Source: Hymenobacter sp. GOD-10R (GTDB lineage: Bacteria > Bacteroidota > Bacteroidia > Cytophagales > Hymenobacteraceae). From it: a stretch of DNA of 64,000 nt. Where the stretch lies: positions 6,128,501 to 6,192,500 of the forward strand of contig NZ_CP141184.1 of NCBI RefSeq assembly GCF_035609205.1, read 5' to 3'. The position numbers and the translations under genes are program-made. The number at the start of each line of letters is the position of its first letter. Positions within the stretch are counted from its first letter, which is position 1. Of the stretch, positions 42,945 to 50,591 are shown piece by piece. The notes below the pieces were generated by a model. The model searched no databases, was not told the origin of the DNA, and saw only the letters and a list, made by a program, of their open reading frames with translations.

Positions 42945-43229
42945 TTACTGAGCAGTAGTCGTACCAGCAGTAGTCGAGCCAGTCGTACCAGCAGTCGTTG
43001 CAGCACCTTCCGTGGTGGTAGCACCGCCTTCAGCAGGAGCAGTCATAGCACCAGCAGCAGTCGAATCGGTAGTAGTCGTAGTAGAAGCCGAATCTGTAGT
43101 AGCAGGAGCCGAAGCTTCAGTCGAAGTCGATTCAGTGGTAGTGGTGGTTTCAGCAGGCTTCGACTCGCACGAAGTTAGAACAGTAGCGAATGCGAAAGCT
43201 AGAGCAGATACCTTCAGGAGATTCTTCAT
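42945..43229 (-). CDS. Thr/Ala/Ser-rich lipoprotein
   Basis: The 94-residue precursor has a lipoprotein signal MKNLLKVSALAFAFATVLTSC with a lipobox ending LTSC, giving Cys21 as the lipidated residue. The mature part is almost only Thr, Ala, Ser, Glu and Gly (for example TTTTTESTSTEASAPAT), so it is disordered and low-complexity, perhaps O-glycosylated in a Bacteroidota-type system (inference: DS/DT-A motifs are frequent). It is divergent from the sigma factor gene with a 135-bp gap. Confidence 0.75.
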   Translation of the reverse strand: MKNLLKVSALAFAFATVLTSCESKPAETTTTTESTSTEASAPATTDSASTTTTTDSTAAGAMTAPAEGGATTTEGAATTAGTTGSTTAGTTTAQ

Positions 43230-43364
43230 CTTGATGTTAAGTTTGAAAACTTTTTGTCTGGAAAACGTCCTTCATACCGACATTTTAAGAAGGTAACCCA
43301 GATAGGAAAAATATTTTTTTGGCGGGTTACCAAACTCGCCGCAACGTATTAATCAACAAAGCGA

Positions 43365-43952
43365 ATGGGCAAGGGTCAACCTTCCTACACCGATGAAGAG
43401 TTCGTGATGGCTATCCGTCGCGGCGACGACCGGGCGCTAGCCCAACTCTACCGGCTACACTTGCCGATGGTTTCGCACTTTGTGCTGCAAAACAGTGGCA
43501 CTGAGGACGAAGCCAAGGACGTGTACCAAGAGGGGGTGATGGTGTTCTATGAGAAAGTACGCGACGGCTCCTTGGAGCTTAGCTGCCAGATCAAGACCTA
43601 CCTCTACGCCGTGTGCCGCCGCTTGTGGCTGAAACGCCTCGCCGAGAAAGGCCGCTTCGGCGTCCGCCTCGACGACCACGAGCCTTACCTCGAAACCGGA
43701 GCCGAGGCTGACTTAGCCGAAGCCGAGGAGCGCGACCGCCGCTTTGCCCTGATGGGGGAAGCGCTGGAGCAAATCGGGGAACCTTGCAAGTCGCTTTTGG
43801 AAGGTTTTTACCTGCTGGACCGTTCGATGCAGCAGCTCACGGCGGATTTTGGCTACACGAATGCCGACAACGCCAAGAATCAGAAATACAAGTGCCTGGT
43901 GCGCCTGAAAAAATTATTTTTCTCTCACTACAAGGAAGAAGAATCTTACTAA
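43365..43952 (+). CDS. Sigma-70 family (ECF-type) RNA polymerase sigma factor
   Basis: The 195-residue protein has region 2 (FVMAIRRGDDRALAQLYRLH, EAKDVYQEGVMVFYEKV, CQIKTYLYAVCRRLWLKRL) and a C-terminal helix-turn-helix region 4 with LEGFYLLDRSMQQLTADFGYTNADNAKNQKYKCLVRL. This pattern is typical of Bacteroidota ECF-like sigma factors. A membrane protease gene starts 49 bp downstream, likely as its regulator. It is divergent from the lipoprotein gene. A short GC-rich leader follows an A/T run. Confidence 0.88.
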   Translation: MGKGQPSYTDEEFVMAIRRGDDRALAQLYRLHLPMVSHFVLQNSGTEDEAKDVYQEGVMVFYEKVRDGSLELSCQIKTYLYAVCRRLWLKRLAEKGRFGVRLDDHEPYLETGAEADLAEAEERDRRFALMGEALEQIGEPCKSLLEGFYLLDRSMQQLTADFGYTNADNAKNQKYKCLVRLKKLFFSHYKEEESY

Positions 43953-44001
43953 AAGCGTTACAAGGGACATCACTGTGGGCCTCACCCACCCACTTACTAC
44001 T

Positions 44002-45144
44002 ATGATGACCGAAGCGGATTACTACGCCTTATTCGACGCTTACCGAAACGGGGAGCTGGCCGGGGCCGAACGCGCCAACTTGGAGCGCCGGCTTGCTGCT
44101 GACCCTAGCTTCGCCCAGCGGTATTATGATTTTGAAGAGCTCACCGAAACCTTAACTAATTACGGTGAACGTCTGGCTACACGCCAGAAGCTCCGCGCCA
44201 TTCAGGCTGAGATTGACGAAGAAGAAACCATGGTGGAAACCGGCAACCCCAATATGCCGGTGATGCACATCTCACCCATGGAGCGCAAGCTGCGTGAGTT
44301 TTGGGGTGCCCACCGCGCTACGATGGCCGTTGCGGCATCCGTGGCCATCTTAGCGGTCTTCGTGACGCTGCTAGGTATGGAATGGTGGCGTACGTCACAA
44401 AGCTCTTCGCTGTATGGCTACACGGTGCTACGCCGCGAGGTAGAACGCATCAAACGCAACCAGCGTGCAATGGGACGGGCCATCAATCAGATTGACGGTA
44501 ATAAGCCAGCAGACGCCACTAACCAAAGCAAGTTCAGCGGTACTGGCTTTGCCCTTACTGCCGATGGGTATTTGGTCACCAGCTACCACGTGATTCAGGG
44601 CGCCGATTCGCTGCTAGTGGAGAGCCGTGACCGGCAGCATTACCACGCCGAGCCCGTGTTTACCGACGTAGCCCACGACCTAGCTATTCTGCGAATTCGC
44701 GACAAGGATTTTGCCGGGTTTAAGCGTTTGCCTTATTCCTTCAAGCGCGGCCAATCAGACCTCGGCGAGAAGGTATATACCCTAGGCTACCCACGTGAAG
44801 AACTCGTGTTCAATGATGGTTCACTGAGTGCCCGCTCGGGTTTTGAGGGTGACACCGCCTTCTACCAAATCTCGATTCCGGTGAACCCTGGTAACAGCGG
44901 TGGTCCGTTGCTCGACGACCGGGGCAACCTGATTGGGGTGGTAAGCGGCCGGCAGATGGACGTGCAGAGTGCGGCTTTTGCTACCAAGTCATCCTACCTG
45001 ATGAAACTAGTGGACTCACTAGCCTCAGCTAGCCCGAAAGAGCCTTATAACCTATCACGAACCAACCAACTTGCTGGCACTTCTCGCCCGCAGCAGATTC
45101 GTAAGTTGCAAGACTATGTGTTTGTGGTGAAGGTGTACGAATAA
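44002..45144 (+). CDS. Membrane trypsin-like protease with anti-sigma-like N-terminus
   Basis: Start chosen at the ATG at 44002; a GTG at 43975 is possible. Residues 1-105 are cytoplasmic and acidic, with a helical bundle like anti-sigma domains (ADYYALFDAYRNGELAGAERA). A TM at about 108-126 follows, then an S1C (DegP/HtrA-like) trypsin fold with catalytic H196 (SYHVI), D226 (HDLAIL) and S299 (GNSGGP). No PDZ domain is present. A gene of this design, placed 49 bp after a sigma factor, suggests one protein that holds the sigma factor in the cytoplasm and reads the periplasm through a protease (inference). A terminator follows. Confidence 0.85.
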   Translation: MMTEADYYALFDAYRNGELAGAERANLERRLAADPSFAQRYYDFEELTETLTNYGERLATRQKLRAIQAEIDEEETMVETGNPNMPVMHISPMERKLREFWGAHRATMAVAASVAILAVFVTLLGMEWWRTSQSSSLYGYTVLRREVERIKRNQRAMGRAINQIDGNKPADATNQSKFSGTGFALTADGYLVTSYHVIQGADSLLVESRDRQHYHAEPVFTDVAHDLAILRIRDKDFAGFKRLPYSFKRGQSDLGEKVYTLGYPREELVFNDGSLSARSGFEGDTAFYQISIPVNPGNSGGPLLDDRGNLIGVVSGRQMDVQSAAFATKSSYLMKLVDSLASASPKEPYNLSRTNQLAGTSRPQQIRKLQDYVFVVKVYE

Positions 45145-45166
45145 ACTTAGCCTAGATAACATTCCC

Positions 45167-45196
45167 AAAAGCCCCGCCGACAGCGGGGCTTTTTTT
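45167..45196 (+). terminator. Intrinsic terminator after the protease gene
   Basis: Stem GCCCCGC (45171-45177) with loop CGACA and GCGGGGC (45183-45189), flanked by AAAA and TTTTTTT. Confidence 0.92.
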
Positions 45197-45393
45197 GTGC
45201 CCATTTCTCATCAAGCCTAGCAGAACACACCTATAAGAGGTGCAGCACTACTGTTGAGCTTATGCTTGATAAATGCACCTTCATGCTATGCTCATTCCAA
45301 GCTTCATCCTTTGAACACCGGCTAGGAACAATCTTTCTAAACATCTATATTTAAAACCCTTACGCCCTTCTCTCCCCTCAACCCCACCTAGGT

Positions 45394-47115
45394 ATGGACC
45401 GAAGATCCTTCCTCCGCAAAAATGCCACTACGGTAGTGGCACCTGCGCTTGCCGTAGCACCCAGCGTCTTGGCAGAAACTGTTGCTACCAGTGACGAAAC
45501 GCTCAGCCCATACGCCAACAAAACGCTGCCTAAAACGGCACGTACTACGGCTGACCTCTCGCCCTACACTGGCGCTTGGACGACGGTTGAAGCAGCGCAC
45601 CTGCTGCGCCGCACACTATTTGGCCCTACCCGCGCCGAGATAGTAGCTGCTGCCGGCCGTAGTCTGGTCGACGTGCTAGACGACCTACTTCGGCCCGCAC
45701 CCAAGCCCGAGCCGCCCCTGAACGTAGCCGCTACCGATACCAGCGTAGCCATTGGCCAGACCTGGACTACGCAGCCTTTCGACCAAGCTGTGGAAGGGGT
45801 ACGGCGTTCCTCGCTACGGGCGTGGTGGATGGGTCAGCTTGTTGGCCAGAACCTGTCAATCACGGAGAAAATGACGCTGTTCTGGCACAACCGCTTCGTT
45901 ATAGAGCTAGGTGACATCAATGATGCGCGCTACGGCTACGTGTACTCGGCGCTGCTGCGGCAACAGGCACTGGGTAACATCAAGCAGCTCACCAAAGACG
46001 TAACCATCACGCCAGCGATGCTGCGCTACCTTAATGGCAATCAGAGCACGGCCGCTGCCCCAAATGAAAACTATGGCCGGGAGCTGCTGGAGCTTTTTAC
46101 GGTGGGCAAAGGTCCACTCATCGGTCCCGGCAACTACACCAACTACACCGAGGACGATGTGAAAGCCGCCGCTCGGGTGCTCACAGGTTGGCGCGACAAT
46201 GCCACGACACAGGCGGGCTACTACACTGCTAGCCGTCACGACACTGGTAGCAAGCAGTTTTCGGCGGCTTTCGGCAACCGCGTTATTACCAACGGCGGCG
46301 ACCAGGAATACAAGACCCTGGTTGACATGATCTTCAGCCAGGCCGAAACGGCGCGCAACTTTTGCCGGGCGCTTTACCGCTGGTTTGTGTACTACGTTAT
46401 CGACGAAGCCACGGAGCAGCAGATCATTCGCCCGCTCGCCACGCTGCTCTTACAGAGTAATTACGAGGTAGTGCCGGTGCTGCGGGCGCTGCTCGGCAGT
46501 CAGCATTTCTTTGATACTGTGAATGTCGGTTGTGTCATCAAGAGCCCCGTTGATTTTTCCGTGACCGTATGCCGGCAGATGCTGGTGGCCTTCCCTCCTA
46601 GCTCGGGTGTGGTGGCGCAATATGGTATGTGGGACTACCTCAACAGCCAAACCAACGTGCAGCAGCAATACCTAGGTGACCCACCCAATGTAGCGGGCTG
46701 GCCTGCTTATTACCAGACGCCGCAGTACTATGAAATGTGGATCAATGCCGTAACGCTGCCGCGCCGCAACCAGCTTACAGACCTGCTCATTGGGAATGGC
46801 TACACCCGCAACAGTTTCAAACTAATCATCGACCCTATTGCCCTCACCCTTACGCTACCTACCGCTACTGCTGCCGACCCCAACCTGCTGATAGCTGAAT
46901 ACAACAAGCTGCTCTTGCCCCTGGCCCTCACGAGCACGCAGCTAGCTTTCTTGAAGGAAACGTTGCTACCCGGCCTGCCCGATTTTGAGTGGACGGTGGA
47001 GTGGAACGCCTACCTAGCTACGCCTACGAATACGGCCAAGAAGAATGCCGTGCTGACCAAGTTGCAGGCCATGCTCCGCGCCATGATGGGCCTAGCTGAA
47101 TACCACCTTAGCTGA
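45394..47115 (+). CDS. DUF1800 family protein with Tat-like leader
   Basis: The 573-residue protein begins MDRRSFLRKNATTVVAPALAVAP, a twin-arginine-like leader. The body matches DUF1800: AAHLLRRTLFGPTRAEI, MTLFWHNRFV, NYGRELLELFTVGKG, VLTGWRDN and LLGSQHFFD with GDPPNVAGWPAYYQ. DUF1800 genes are regularly paired with DUF1501 genes in Bacteroidota and Proteobacteria; their biochemical role is not settled. The partner gene follows after 99 bp, the gap being a family E leader. Confidence 0.87.
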   Translation: MDRRSFLRKNATTVVAPALAVAPSVLAETVATSDETLSPYANKTLPKTARTTADLSPYTGAWTTVEAAHLLRRTLFGPTRAEIVAAAGRSLVDVLDDLLRPAPKPEPPLNVAATDTSVAIGQTWTTQPFDQAVEGVRRSSLRAWWMGQLVGQNLSITEKMTLFWHNRFVIELGDINDARYGYVYSALLRQQALGNIKQLTKDVTITPAMLRYLNGNQSTAAAPNENYGRELLELFTVGKGPLIGPGNYTNYTEDDVKAAARVLTGWRDNATTQAGYYTASRHDTGSKQFSAAFGNRVITNGGDQEYKTLVDMIFSQAETARNFCRALYRWFVYYVIDEATEQQIIRPLATLLLQSNYEVVPVLRALLGSQHFFDTVNVGCVIKSPVDFSVTVCRQMLVAFPPSSGVVAQYGMWDYLNSQTNVQQQYLGDPPNVAGWPAYYQTPQYYEMWINAVTLPRRNQLTDLLIGNGYTRNSFKLIIDPIALTLTLPTATAADPNLLIAEYNKLLLPLALTSTQLAFLKETLLPGLPDFEWTVEWNAYLATPTNTAKKNAVLTKLQAMLRAMMGLAEYHLS

Positions 47116-47121
47116 AGAGTA

Positions 47122-47208
47122 CCTGCGTGACCGAGTAGCTGAGCCAGAGTGTTCACGGCTTTCGCTACTCGCTTATCCTCTTACTCAGTTACTCACCTAC
47201 TCAGTTCC
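47122..47208. repeat. Family E 8-nt-phased leader element (E2)
   Basis: Left half: octamers of the GTGACCGA/GTAGCTGA type (about 47128-47150). Right half: TACTCAGT, TACTCACC and TACTCAGT at 8-nt spacing (about 47181-47205). It ends about 7 nt before the ATG at 47215. Confidence 0.7.
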
Positions 47209-47214
47209 CTAGAA

Positions 47215-48801
47215 ATGAAACGCAGAGATTTTCTTCAGACGGCAGCAGCGGCGGCAGTGATGCCCGCCATGATGGGCGGCTTCCCGCTGGGGGCATACGG
47301 CTACTCACCAGAACTCTACGAACTAACGGGCGGCGCCACACAAACCGACCGAGTTTTGGTCTTAATTCAGCTCAATGGTGGCAACGACGGGCTGAACATG
47401 ATTATCCCCCTCGACCAGTATTCGGCGTTAATGCATGCGCGCGGCGATATCGCTATTGCGGAAAACGAGGTATTGCGCCTAACAGCCGCTACGGGCATCC
47501 ATCCAGCGATGGCGGCTATCAAGAATATGTATGCTAACGGCCAGATTGGGGTGGTGCAAAGCGTGGGCTACCCGAACCCAAACTTCAGCCACTTCCGCGC
47601 CACCGACATCTGGACCTCCGGTTCCGATTCCAACGTGACCATCACCTCCGGGTGGGCCGGGCGCTATCTGGATGGCGAATACCCTAGCTTCCCGACGGGC
47701 TACCCCAATGCCCAGACGCCCGACCCGCTGGCCATCAGCATTGGGTCGGTGGTGAGCAACTGCGTGCAAGGGCCTACGGTGAACATGGGCATGGCCATTG
47801 CCAGCACTTCGTCGTTCTACCAGCTGCTTTCGGGTGGCGTCGATACGGCGCCCAACACTCCGGCAGGCCACGAACTAACATTTATCCGGCAAGTGGTGCA
47901 GCAAACGCAGGTGTATACCACCAGCATCAAAACAGCCGCCAGCAAAGCCAAAAATCTGTCGCCGCTGTACCCAACGGCCGGGCAAAACACCTTAGCCGAC
48001 CAGCTCAAGATTGTAGCCCAGCTCGTAGCAGGCGGGCTCCAAACACGGGTGTACGTGTGCAACCTAGGTGGCTTCGATACGCACGCCACGCAGGTACCAA
48101 CCACCGGTAGCAATTCTACTGGTACGCACGCTACCCTGCTTGGTAGAATAGCGCAGGCACTCGAAGCTTTTCAGGATGACTTGCGCCTTCTGCGAGTGCA
48201 GGACCGCGTGGTGGGCATGACGTTCTCGGAGTTTGGGCGGCGCATCAAATCTAACTCCAGCAAGGGAACCGACCACGGTGCCGCGGCGCCGCTTATCGTG
48301 TTCGGCACTAGCGTCAACCCTATTATCCACGGCACTAATCCGGTGCTTCCTGACACAGCGGGCGTCAACGACAATGTGCCGATGCAATTCGATTTCCGCA
48401 GCATTTACGCCAGTATTTTGAAAGACTGGTTTGCCGTGCCGCAGAACGTCTTGAATGCCTTGCTACCTTCCGGCACTGGGCAATTTCCTTATGTGCCCGT
48501 GCTGCGCCCGGGCGTTGTGACCGGCACGGCCTCGGCCGCTGATTTGAGTGTTGCGGGTTTTAGCGTTTACCCCAACCCGGCGCGTACGCACGCAACCATT
48601 ACGTTCGAATCGGGCGGTGGGCACGTGCAGGTGCTGGTGTTCGATATGGTGGGGCGGGAAGTACTTCGCGTGGTAGATCGTGCGTTGCCGAAGGGTCAGC
48701 AGCACCTACCCCTCGACGTCAGTCAGCTCGCAGCGGGCTCCTATTATTGTCACGTGCAGGAAGGCAGCCGGACTAACTCCCGGCTAGTGGCGGTGCAGTA
48801 A
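47215..48801 (+). CDS. DUF1501 family protein with Tat-like leader and T9SS sorting domain
   Basis: Start at the ATG at 47215 (MKRRDFLQTAAAAAVMPAMMGG), a Tat-like leader; the longer frame to 47149 passes through the leader repeat. The 528-residue protein shows DUF1501 motifs VLVLIQLNGGNDGLNMIIP, GDIAIAENEVLRL, GFDTHATQ and MTFSEFGRRIKSNSSKGTDHGAAAP. Such proteins are related to the alkaline phosphatase/sulfatase fold. The C-terminus has a type A T9SS domain (FSVYPNPARTHATITFES to GSYYCHVQEG). So it may leave the cytoplasm folded by Tat and then cross the outer membrane by T9SS. Confidence 0.87.
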   Translation: MKRRDFLQTAAAAAVMPAMMGGFPLGAYGYSPELYELTGGATQTDRVLVLIQLNGGNDGLNMIIPLDQYSALMHARGDIAIAENEVLRLTAATGIHPAMAAIKNMYANGQIGVVQSVGYPNPNFSHFRATDIWTSGSDSNVTITSGWAGRYLDGEYPSFPTGYPNAQTPDPLAISIGSVVSNCVQGPTVNMGMAIASTSSFYQLLSGGVDTAPNTPAGHELTFIRQVVQQTQVYTTSIKTAASKAKNLSPLYPTAGQNTLADQLKIVAQLVAGGLQTRVYVCNLGGFDTHATQVPTTGSNSTGTHATLLGRIAQALEAFQDDLRLLRVQDRVVGMTFSEFGRRIKSNSSKGTDHGAAAPLIVFGTSVNPIIHGTNPVLPDTAGVNDNVPMQFDFRSIYASILKDWFAVPQNVLNALLPSGTGQFPYVPVLRPGVVTGTASAADLSVAGFSVYPNPARTHATITFESGGGHVQVLVFDMVGREVLRVVDRALPKGQQHLPLDVSQLAAGSYYCHVQEGSRTNSRLVAVQ

Positions 48802-48815
48802 GACGATACGTATTC

Positions 48816-48853
48816 TTCTCACAGGAGCTAGGTTGACCTAGCTCCTGTGAGAA
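48816..48853. repeat. Perfect 18-bp palindrome after the DUF1501 gene
   Basis: 48816-48833 pairs perfectly with 48836-48853, with a 2-nt loop and an ACCTAGCTCC core. No T-run follows. It may still end transcription or be a cruciform or protein site. Confidence 0.8.
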
Positions 48854-49018
48854 CCTATATCCCTTGCTACAGAGCCCTTTTTGTAATGGTTGAGCCTGGA
48901 ATTCCATTTCATTATTTCGGGGTTTCATACCCAACCGGCACGTCACTTCTGCGTACATGGGTTTCGGTGGTCGGCCAGACCGACTGCTGTTTTCAACCAT
49001 CTGTCAATAAGCTCCGCT

Positions 49019-49309
49019 ATGGAAAGCCAAATCGAACAACAGCTAGAAAAGATTTTACCTGAAGACATTGCTCGTACTTTTGAAAGCGCCTACCATGTCA
49101 TTTTTCAGGGCGATTACGACAAAGTAGATGACTTGCTAAAAAATGGTGGCACACTGCTCAAAAAGGCAGCCCAGCGCTACACCACGACGCAACTTATCCT
49201 CGGCATTGCAGGATTAGCTGCCGTTGCGATAGTAGTGGCCAAAAAAGCCATTGAAGCCGCCGATGATGATTCTGCTTCGTCTGCTGCTCCCGTAGCCGAC
49301 AAGAAATAG
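49019..49309 (+). CDS. Small single-TM protein
   Basis: The 96-residue protein starts MESQIEQQLEKILPEDIART at the ATG at 49019; the frame extends upstream but with non-coding character. A cytoplasmic acidic N-terminal helix is followed by one TM (TTQLILGIAGLAAVAIVVAKKA, about 60-81) and a short acidic tail. It has no recognised family. A strong terminator follows 20 bp after the stop, which supports expression as a single gene. Confidence 0.65.
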   Translation: MESQIEQQLEKILPEDIARTFESAYHVIFQGDYDKVDDLLKNGGTLLKKAAQRYTTTQLILGIAGLAAVAIVVAKKAIEAADDDSASSAAPVADKK

Positions 49310-49328
49310 TTGCATTTTCAAGGTAAAA

Positions 49329-49366
49329 GCAAAGGCCTTCCACAGCATGTGGGAGGCCTTTGCTTT
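49329..49366 (+). terminator. Intrinsic terminator after the small TM gene
   Basis: A 16-bp stem (49329-49344 with 49348-49363, one wobble), loop of 3 nt and TTTT tail. Confidence 0.88.
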
Positions 49367-49514
49367 TAGTAACATTTCAGCTTCGCAGTTACCTGCCTTG
49401 ATACTAGCGCATGTTAATTTTGAATTATTTAACTAATTTTTATAATACATTCTAATACGCTTTTGCTATACTTGGTATGACTATTTGTTCTTGTTCAACG
49501 AGCACAAGCACTGC

Positions 49515-49700
49515 ATGAAGAAAACGACCATTCTCTTGCTGTTGGCTGCCGCAACTGTAGCGCCAACCACTATGTATAGCTCTCCCAATTCCTATCGAGT
49601 TGCCGCAAAAAGTCAGCAACTAAAGCGTAAGAAGCATAAGCAAGTCCGCCAAACCTACCAGCGTATCGTGCGCGGGCAGTGGCTGGCTGACCGAGACTAA
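49515..49700 (+). CDS. Small secreted basic protein
   Basis: A 61-residue precursor from the ATG at 49515 has signal peptide MKKTTILLLLAAATVAPTTM and a mature part rich in Lys, Arg and Gln (LKRKKHKQVRQTYQRIVRG). No family was recognised. The signal peptide and start in an AT-rich leader make it more likely than not to be real. It is convergent with the YedK-type gene. Confidence 0.5.
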   Translation: MKKTTILLLLAAATVAPTTMYSSPNSYRVAAKSQQLKRKKHKQVRQTYQRIVRGQWLADRD

Positions 49701-49722
49701 CCGGGCCGCAGAAAAAGTTAGC

Positions 49723-50400
49723 TTAAGCAGCGGGCTCTAGCACCGCTGCCGTGTTGTTGGCAGGCGAGTTAATCAACGTTGTAATCGCATATTCCTTCAT
49801 CGCCTCTGTTGGATACGGTAGCAGCAGTTCTTGATGAGCAGCAGCCGGCACTCCATCATCGAGCCAAGCTAGCTCCGCTTGGCGGTCGGGCAGGATAACG
49901 GGCATACGGTTATGCAGCCGCGCCATCAGGTCGTTGGGTTCGGTAGTAATGATAGTGAACGTGGGAATCACTTCACCCGTGGTACGATCGGCCCACTCAT
50001 CCCAGAGTCCCGCGAAAGCAAACGGCTGTTCATCACGCAACAGAATTCGGTGGGGCGTTTTGGGCGTTTTCGTCTTCGCCTCCGTTTGCTGCCATTCATA
50101 GAAGCTGTCGGCCAATACCAGACAACGGCGGCGCTGTAGCAACTGTCGAAACGACGGTTTTTCCGGCAACGTCTCGGCGCGTGCGTTGATGGGCTTAGGC
50201 GCCGCTTTCACGTCTTTCACCCAGCTTGGCAACAAGCCCCACTGCAACAGCTGAATACGACCGGGCTCCGTGTTCGTAATCACAGGTAAGCGCTGTGAAG
50301 GCGCCGCGTTATAGTTAGCAGGGGTTGGCTCCGTAAAACTTGCGTCGAAGCGCTCTTCAATAAAGGGAGCAGGCGAAATAAACGTGTAGCGGCCGCACAT
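49723..50400 (-). CDS. SOS response-associated (YedK/HMCES-type) protein
   Basis: The 225-residue protein must start at 50400 so that the catalytic Cys becomes residue 2 (MCGRYTF); the two codons upstream at 50406 would hide it. Other conserved parts are NYNAAPSQRLPVI, LQWGLLPSWVKD, INARAETLPEKPSFRQLLQRRRCLVLADSFYEW and ARLHNRMPVIL (His). YedK/HMCES proteins form a covalent link to abasic sites in single-stranded DNA through Cys2 and protect them (family knowledge). No SOS box was searched. Confidence 0.9.
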   Translation of the reverse strand: MCGRYTFISPAPFIEERFDASFTEPTPANYNAAPSQRLPVITNTEPGRIQLLQWGLLPSWVKDVKAAPKPINARAETLPEKPSFRQLLQRRRCLVLADSFYEWQQTEAKTKTPKTPHRILLRDEQPFAFAGLWDEWADRTTGEVIPTFTIITTEPNDLMARLHNRMPVILPDRQAELAWLDDGVPAAAHQELLLPYPTEAMKEYAITTLINSPANNTAAVLEPAA

Positions 50401-50528
50401 AAGCACAAGAAAAGCGGAGCTAGGCTCCGGTGGAAAAAGTCTAGTGAATTTACGCGGCAGCTAGCATAGAGTTCAGCTAACACGCCTAGCTCCTCGACAA
50501 GTTGCTAGGTGCCAGCTATTGTAAACAA

Positions 50529-50561
50529 AAAGCCGCCCTTCCTCTATGGAAGGGCGGCTTT
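50529..50561 (-). terminator. Terminator after the lectin gene
   Basis: A 14-bp perfect stem (AAAGCCGCCCTTCC 50529-50542 with 50548-50561). The minus-strand continuation is TTGTTTAC. It lies between the lectin stop at 50592 and the YedK-type gene. Confidence 0.85.
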
Positions 50562-50591
50562 CAACCAAAACCTTGCTATCAGGTAGCTAGC

